Part shown: piece by piece, positions 59,812 through 64,000 of the stretch
How the letters are laid out: every line of letters starts with the position of its first letter
Position numbering within the stretch: position 1 is the stretch's first letter
Source: JAAXXJ01 sp964412455
Lineage (GTDB): Bacteria > Nitrospirota > UBA9217
Length of the DNA: 64,000 nucleotides
NCBI GenBank assembly: GCA_964412455.1
Contig: CAYPOT010000012.1
Span: forward strand, 1 to 64,000
Direction: 5' to 3'
Notes under the pieces: generated by a model
Database searches by the model: none
What the model was told of the DNA's origin: nothing
Seen by the model: the letters and a program-made list of their open reading frames with translations, nothing else
Position numbers and translations under genes: made by a program

Positions 59812-60576
59812 TTATTTACCGTCGACCCACTCGATCAGCTTATCCGCTGGCAGGGTGCCGCTCATCATGGTGCCGTCCCCCCGGACCAGCGTCGGCGTTC
59901 CATTTATGTTCAGTTCCTTCCCCATGGCGAGGATCCGCTCCAGCGCCTCATTGGAACACTTCGGCCCAGGCACTGCTTTGCCGGAGAAGGCGTCGTCCAG
60001 CAGGGCCTGGGACTTCTCGCACAGGACCGCCTGCGACTTCGGATAGGCCTCTTTGTGCATCGGGAGCGGATACAGGAGCAGGTGAAACGCGATGTCCTTC
60101 CGCTTCGCGACCACCTGTTTCATCGCCTCATGCAGGCTCCGGCAATAAGGGCAGTCGGGATCGGTGAAGACCGCGACCTTTTTCTTGGCCTTCTTCGCCC
60201 CCAGCACCACGGCATCCTTCAACGACACCTTGGAAAACTCGATCTTTTGCGGTTTTGCCTGCTGCTGCGCCTGGCGAATCGCGAACTCCAGCGGCACGAT
60301 CTGCGGCGTCAGGAACTTCTTGCTGAAATCGAGATAGATCCCGCCCCGCTGCCCGTTCATTTCCACTTCGATCACCCAGAAGCCTTTCACCGGCGCCTCC
60401 TTGACGTCGAGCACTGTCGCCGCCGGGATCAGTTTCTTGACAATTTCTTCGGCGTCCTTCTTGTCCAGCTTATGACAATCCAGGCAGTTCCCCTGCTTGT
60501 CCGGCGGGAAGGCCTGCGCGCTTGCAGGCGCGAGGAACAGCAAACATCCGATCAACAGCACGTATACGTTATTCAC
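59812..60576 (-). CDS. DsbC-like disulfide isomerase with an N-terminal heme motif
   Basis: A 254-residue exported protein with signal peptide (about 1-22). Just after it comes CLDCHK (31-36), a CxxCH heme c motif not normally found in DsbC. A DsbC/DsbG-like dimerisation region (about 40-110) and a thioredoxin fold follow, with the active-site CPYC at 142-145 in FTDPDCPYCRSLHE and a late cis-Pro in INGTPTLV. It probably rearranges disulfides in periplasmic proteins; the heme motif, if used, links it to redox. It sits between dapB and the FAH-family gene. Confidence 0.82.
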   Translation of the reverse strand: MNNVYVLLIGCLLFLAPASAQAFPPDKQGNCLDCHKLDKKDAEEIVKKLIPAATVLDVKEAPVKGFWVIEVEMNGQRGGIYLDFSKKFLTPQIVPLEFAIRQAQQQAKPQKIEFSKVSLKDAVVLGAKKAKKKVAVFTDPDCPYCRSLHEAMKQVVAKRKDIAFHLLLYPLPMHKEAYPKSQAVLCEKSQALLDDAFSGKAVPGPKCSNEALERILAMGKELNINGTPTLVRGDGTMMSGTLPADKLIEWVDGK

Positions 60577-60636
60577 CGTAGTCTCCTTTTTAAATATTAT
60601 TTCGTCGATGAGAACTTGTATGATACTCTGCGCACC

Positions 60637-61446
60637 CTATTTCAGGCCCAGGACGTCCTGCATGTCGTATAGCCCCGGCTTCTTCCCCACGACCCACTTC
60701 GCGGCGCGAACTGAGCCGCGGGCGAACATGTCGCGCGTGTGGGCGCGATGCGTAAGCTCGATCCGTTCGCCCATTCCGATGAAGAAGACCGTGTGCTCGC
60801 CGACGATGTCTCCGCCGCGGACCGTCTGCATGCCGATCTCTTCGTCCGTCCTGACGCCGGTCAGGCCCTCGCGATGATACTTGGCAGCCTTGTGGTAATC
60901 GCGGCCGAGCGCTTTCGCGACGACCTCGCCCATGCGCACGGCAGTCCCCGAGGGGGCGTCCTTCTTCAGCCGGTGGTGCCACTCAACGATCTCAGCATCG
61001 AAATCGGGCCCGAGGATCTTCGCCAGGTCGGCAAGGACCTTGAAACAGACATTAACGCCGACACTCATGTTCGGCGACAGCACGCAGGGCACCTTCTGCG
61101 CGTACTTGTTCACTTCGGCCATCTGCTCCTTGGTGAAGCCTGTCGAGCCAATGACGATCGCTTTGCCCTGGTCCGCGCAGGCCTTGAGGTGCTCAAGGCT
61201 GACCTCGGGAAAGGTAAAGTCGATCAGCACGTCGCCGGCCTTGAGCGAGCCCGCGAGATCGTCCGTGATCAGGGTCAGGACGCCGCTGGAAACTATACCC
61301 GCAGGTCCGCATGCGTCCTGTTTGAGCTGGGGATGCCCCTTTCGCTCCACTGCTGCTGAAAGACGGATGCCCTCGGATGTCGAGAGCACATTGACGATCC
61401 GTGAGCCCATTCTGCCGGCCGCGCCGGTGACAACCGCTTTGATCAT
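60637..61446 (-). CDS. dapB: 4-hydroxy-tetrahydrodipicolinate reductase
   Basis: A 269-residue NAD(P)H enzyme of the diaminopimelate pathway. The nucleotide motif is VTGAAGRMGSRIV; the active-site Lys and His lie in EWHHRLKKDAPSGTA, and the substrate loop in VLSPNMSVGVNV. Length is normal. It lies 85 bases after dapA, where a CACGAAG-type repeat occurs. Confidence 0.96.
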   Translation of the reverse strand: MIKAVVTGAAGRMGSRIVNVLSTSEGIRLSAAVERKGHPQLKQDACGPAGIVSSGVLTLITDDLAGSLKAGDVLIDFTFPEVSLEHLKACADQGKAIVIGSTGFTKEQMAEVNKYAQKVPCVLSPNMSVGVNVCFKVLADLAKILGPDFDAEIVEWHHRLKKDAPSGTAVRMGEVVAKALGRDYHKAAKYHREGLTGVRTDEEIGMQTVRGGDIVGEHTVFFIGMGERIELTHRAHTRDMFARGSVRAAKWVVGKKPGLYDMQDVLGLK

Positions 61447-61461
61447 AGATAACTCCTCACC

Positions 61462-61530
61462 GTTTTGCCACTAAGGCACGAAGGCTCTAAGAAAGATAAG
61501 GGGTTCTTCGTGTCTTTGTGGCTACATTCA
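61462..61530. repeat. CACGAAG-type intergenic repeat in the dapA-dapB gap
   Basis: CACTAAGGCACGAAGGCTC near 61470-61488 faces TTCGTGTCTTTGTGG near 61507-61521, the same inverted arrangement as at 51425-51500. Confidence 0.6.
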
Positions 61531-61531
61531 G

Positions 61532-62404
61532 TTAGATCAGTCCGTAGTCCTTCAGCGCCTTCTTGAGCTTGTCCTTGTTCGCGTCAGCCATGGAGCAGAG
61601 CGGCAGGCGGAACTCCTCGTTGATCTTGCCCATAAGGGCGAGCGACGTCTTGACCGGGATGGGATTCGTCTCGATGAACATGAGGCTATGAAGGGGCTCC
61701 ATCTTGTAGTGGAACTTGAGCGCCTCCTCCATCTTCCCCGCGAAGAACGCGTCGAACATTGCGGCGGCATCTCCCGGCACGATGTTCGCCGTCACCGATA
61801 TGGCGCCGACGCCGCCGATGGCAAGCATCGGGAGCGTGGTGAAATCGTCGCCCGAGATCACGCCGAAATCCCGTCCGCAGAGCCTGATCAACTCGCTGAT
61901 CTGCTTCAGGTCGCCCGTGGCCTCCTTGATGCCGACGATGTTCTTTATCGTCCGGAGCCGCGCCACGGTCGCCGGCAGCATGTTCACTCCCGTCCTGCCC
62001 GGCACGTTGTACAGGATGACCGGGATGTCCACGGAGTCCGTCACTTTCTTGAAGTGCAGGAACAGGCCTTCCTGCGTGGGCTTATTATAGTAGGGCGTGA
62101 TGAGCAGGACGCCGTCAGCACCGGCCTTCTTCGCGTAATTTGCCAGATCGATGGTCTCGGAGGTCGAGTTCGAGCCCGCGCCGGCGACCACCGGTACCCG
62201 CTTGTTCACGGTCTTGACCGTGAACTCCACCACGCGGTGATGCTCCTCGTGGGAGAGCGTTGCCGACTCGCCTGTCGTCCCGCAGGGGACGATCACGTCC
62301 GTTCCGCTCTTGATATGGAACTCAATGAGATCACCCAGCGCCTTTTCGTCAACCTTGCCGTTCTTGAACGGTGTCACGATCGCAACCATCGAACCTTTGA
62401 ACAT
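61532..62404 (-). CDS. dapA: 4-hydroxy-tetrahydrodipicolinate synthase
   Basis: A 290-residue aldolase that condenses pyruvate with aspartate semialdehyde. The motif PCGTTGESATLSHEEH, the active-site Tyr in ILYNVPGRTGVN and the Schiff-base Lys in IVGIKEATGD are all present. ATG 62404 follows AAGGAGG; the frame is open far upstream (62590) through the structured leader and is not coding there. The enzyme commits carbon to lysine and cell wall. Confidence 0.97.
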   Translation of the reverse strand: MFKGSMVAIVTPFKNGKVDEKALGDLIEFHIKSGTDVIVPCGTTGESATLSHEEHHRVVEFTVKTVNKRVPVVAGAGSNSTSETIDLANYAKKAGADGVLLITPYYNKPTQEGLFLHFKKVTDSVDIPVILYNVPGRTGVNMLPATVARLRTIKNIVGIKEATGDLKQISELIRLCGRDFGVISGDDFTTLPMLAIGGVGAISVTANIVPGDAAAMFDAFFAGKMEEALKFHYKMEPLHSLMFIETNPIPVKTSLALMGKINEEFRLPLCSMADANKDKLKKALKDYGLI

Positions 62405-62442
62405 GGCAACCTCCTTGTAAAAAAAATGAAGCCGTAATTTAG

Positions 62443-62556
62443 TGTCTGCCGTGAATCGGCAGCGAAGCCCGTATCGGAAAACGGTAGCGTGTATCGTCAC
62501 ATCCGAACGACGTAACCGCCTGACGGAGCGGGCTTCGTAACCATAACCGTCAGACA
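62443..62556 (-). ncRNA. Structured stretch upstream of dapA
   Basis: An outer pair TGTCTG (62443-62448) and CAGACA (62551-62556) encloses CGAAGCCCG (62463-62471) and CGGGCTTCG (62529-62537), with more short pairs inside. The whole fills the 161-base dapF-dapA gap. It does not resemble a lysine riboswitch by eye. It may be an RNA leader for dapA or a repeat. Confidence 0.4.
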
Positions 62557-62565
62557 TCGCTCGAG

Positions 62566-63378
62566 CTAAATATACAGCGTCCCTTCGCACACGACCTCTG
62601 CCGCTCCCTCGAGGTGCAGGTCCGTGAATTCCTCGCCATCCTGAACGAAAGACACGATAAGCTTATCGCCCCCCTGCGTCATCACGATCACCGGCGACGA
62701 TGCCTTCCGCAGGGCCGCGGCGATGAGCGCCGCCGCAACCGCCCCGGTCCCGCACGCAAGGGTCTCGCCTTCGACGCCGCGCTCGTAGGTCCTGATGCGA
62801 AGCTTGTGCGGCCCGTCGATCTGGACAAAATTCACATTCGTGCCTGCCGGCTTGAACACCTCGTGCCAACGGCTGGCGCTGCCCACGGCCTGCACATCCT
62901 CTCCGCTCAGGTTCTCTGACAGGTACACCAGGTGCGGCACACCGGTGTTGATGAAATACCCCGTCCTGGTGTGGCCGGCAAGCGGGACCGGGACGTTCAT
63001 CCGGAGCCCCTCCGCGCCGGTGAGCTGCACCCGCACGGTGTCCTTCTTCACCTCGGCATGGATGATGCCAGCCAGGGTCTCGAAGGCCATTTTCTTCGGC
63101 GCGATCTTTTTGATCGTGGCGAAGCGCGCGGCGCAGCGCGATCCGTTGCCGCACATCTCCGCCTCGCTCCCGTCGGAGTTGAAGAACCGCCACTTGAAGT
63201 CGGCCTTCTTCGAGGGAACGATGACGATCAGGCCGTCAGCGCCGACGGACCGGTTCCGGTGGCAGACCTGCTTCGCGAGACCGCTCAAGCCCCTCCCCTT
63301 CATGATTCCCCGCCGGTCATCGATCAGGATGAAATCGTTCCCGTTCCCGTGGATCTTATGAAATGGTATCTTCTTCAT
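62566..63378 (-). CDS. dapF: Diaminopimelate epimerase
   Basis: A 270-residue cofactor-free racemase that converts LL- to meso-diaminopimelate. Both catalytic Cys residues are visible: AEMCGNGSRCAARF in the first half and ETLACGTGAVAAAL in the second. FHKIHGNGNDFILID is the family start. Length is normal. It follows lysA, separated by a 44-base gap that holds a CCGCACT-type repeat. Confidence 0.97.
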   Translation of the reverse strand: MKKIPFHKIHGNGNDFILIDDRRGIMKGRGLSGLAKQVCHRNRSVGADGLIVIVPSKKADFKWRFFNSDGSEAEMCGNGSRCAARFATIKKIAPKKMAFETLAGIIHAEVKKDTVRVQLTGAEGLRMNVPVPLAGHTRTGYFINTGVPHLVYLSENLSGEDVQAVGSASRWHEVFKPAGTNVNFVQIDGPHKLRIRTYERGVEGETLACGTGAVAAALIAAALRKASSPVIVMTQGGDKLIVSFVQDGEEFTDLHLEGAAEVVCEGTLYI

Positions 63379-63385
63379 GATTTAC

Positions 63386-63417
63386 TATTCCGCACTCCGC
63401 ACTCGACACTCCGCACT
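63386..63417. repeat. CCGCACT-type intergenic repeat in the lysA-dapF gap
   Basis: Words CCGCACTCCGCACTCGACACTCCG fill the gap between the lysA stop and dapF start. They belong to the same family as 46483-46514 and 59021-59052. Confidence 0.7.
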
Positions 63418-63422
63418 GATTC

Positions 63423-64000
63423 TCACCCTTCCAGCCACCGGGGGAGCTTCTCTCCCTTCACCAGATCGTTGTAGGTCTCACGTTCGCGCACGACATAGTA
63501 GTCGTTGCCGCGCACCATGACCTCGGGCACCCGGGGCCGCGAATTGTAGGTTGACGACATGGAGAACCCATAGGCCCCCGCGCCCATGACCGCCAGCAGC
63601 TCTCCCTGCTCCACCGCGGGCATCTCGCGGTCCTTGGCAAGAAAATCTCCGGACTCGCAGATCGGTCCCACCACATCCGCAACAATGTTCTTCGGCTTTT
63701 CCTGCTGAATGACGGTGCGGATATCGTGATAGGCTTCATACAGGCTCGGGCGGATCAGGTCGTTCATGCCAGCGTCAACGATGACGAACTTTTTTTCGCC
63801 CGCCTCTTTATGATACAACACGCTCGTTACCAGAATGCCGGCGTTGCCCACGATGGCCCTGCCGGGCTCCATGACAAGGGTACAGCCGCAATCCTTGAGA
63901 AGGGGCTGGACGGCCTGGGCCACGTCCTTCGGCAAGGGTGGGGTCTCGTCCTTGTAGGTGATGCCGAGTCCGCCCCCCATGTTGATGTACCGGATAGCGA
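63423..64000 (-). CDS. lysA: Diaminopimelate decarboxylase, C-terminal part (cut by window edge)
   Basis: About 192 codons of a larger gene (about 415 codons) that runs past the right edge; the PLP Lys and N-terminal part lie outside. Visible motifs are YINMGGGLGI, MEPGRAIVGNAG, VVGPICESGDFLA with the catalytic Cys, and GAYGFSMSSTYNSRPR with substrate contacts. The enzyme turns meso-diaminopimelate into lysine. It is first of the lysA-dapF-dapA-dapB run. Confidence 0.93.
   Translation of the reverse strand, partial: AIRYINMGGGLGITYKDETPPLPKDVAQAVQPLLKDCGCTLVMEPGRAIVGNAGILVTSVLYHKEAGEKKFVIVDAGMNDLIRPSLYEAYHDIRTVIQQEKPKNIVADVVGPICESGDFLAKDREMPAVEQGELLAVMGAGAYGFSMSSTYNSRPRVPEVMVRGNDYYVVRERETYNDLVKGEKLPRWLEG

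Noticed and set aside
62405..62565. Lysine riboswitch ahead of dapA
   Set aside because: The five-stem lysine core could not be recognised by eye; only generic stem-loops are visible.

Overview
The window is gene-dense chromosomal DNA of fairly high GC from a Gram-negative, respiring, probably anaerobic bacterium. Supporting signs are periplasmic multiheme c-type cytochromes, an 11-subunit complex I without NuoEFG, a PPi-type phosphofructokinase, the DapL route to lysine, HrcA/CIRCE heat-shock control, and many GGDEF, two-component and NtrC-type regulators. Nitrospirota or a Desulfobacterota-like lineage fits best, but no rRNA or marker in the window settles the phylum.

Layout. 0.3-2.0 kb: TusA-like sulfur carrier and YeeE/YedE transporter. 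2.7-13.6 kb: nuoABCDHIJKLMN, followed by a CBS-domain gene. 14.4-21.8 kb: a signalling block (PstS-like binding protein with a histidine kinase, REC-GAF-GGDEF, a double receiver, a hybrid kinase) with decayed gene ends around it. 22.2-30.2 kb: UspA pair, a roughly ten-heme cytochrome, a cache-HAMP sensor with small receivers and a DUF4388 protein, a GT39 membrane glycosyltransferase and a Cys-less TusA-like protein. 30.4-35.0 kb: overlapping operon of tandem PhnD-like binding protein, histidine kinase with a Cys cluster, and sigma54 regulator. 35.4-36.9 kb: NHL protein and five-heme-type cytochrome. 37.2-40.7 kb: rng, GAF-GGDEF, panC. 40.7-44.8 kb: seven tightly packed genes of mostly unknown function. 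44.9-50.2 kb: HlyIII, moaC, moaA, a HAMP membrane protein, PPi-type phosphofructokinase. 50.3-56.4 kb: hrcA-grpE-dnaK-dnaJ and hsp20, with two perfect CIRCE operators. 56.4-64.0 kb: deoxynucleoside kinase, folK, dapL, FAH-family hydrolase, heme-motif DsbC-like protein, dapB, dapA, dapF and the 3' part of lysA.

How the genes work together. The Nuo module would pump ions from a donor other than NADH, since the NADH-binding module is missing here. dapA/B/F/L with lysA make a nearly complete aspartate-to-lysine route. Two separate periplasmic-binding-protein/kinase pairs without transporter genes suggest binding proteins used as sensors.

The most novel items are the seven-gene unknown operon (40675-44819), two duplicated gene 3' ends (188 bp at 2065/28058 and about 85 bp at 13991/19745), a truncated receiver gene (14370-14456), unusual CX8CH and CX3CH heme-like motifs, and a long structured hsp20 leader downstream of a promoter overlapping CIRCE. 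Several families of short intergenic repeats recur throughout. Start sites were chosen by eye from Shine-Dalgarno sequences, overlaps and family starts.
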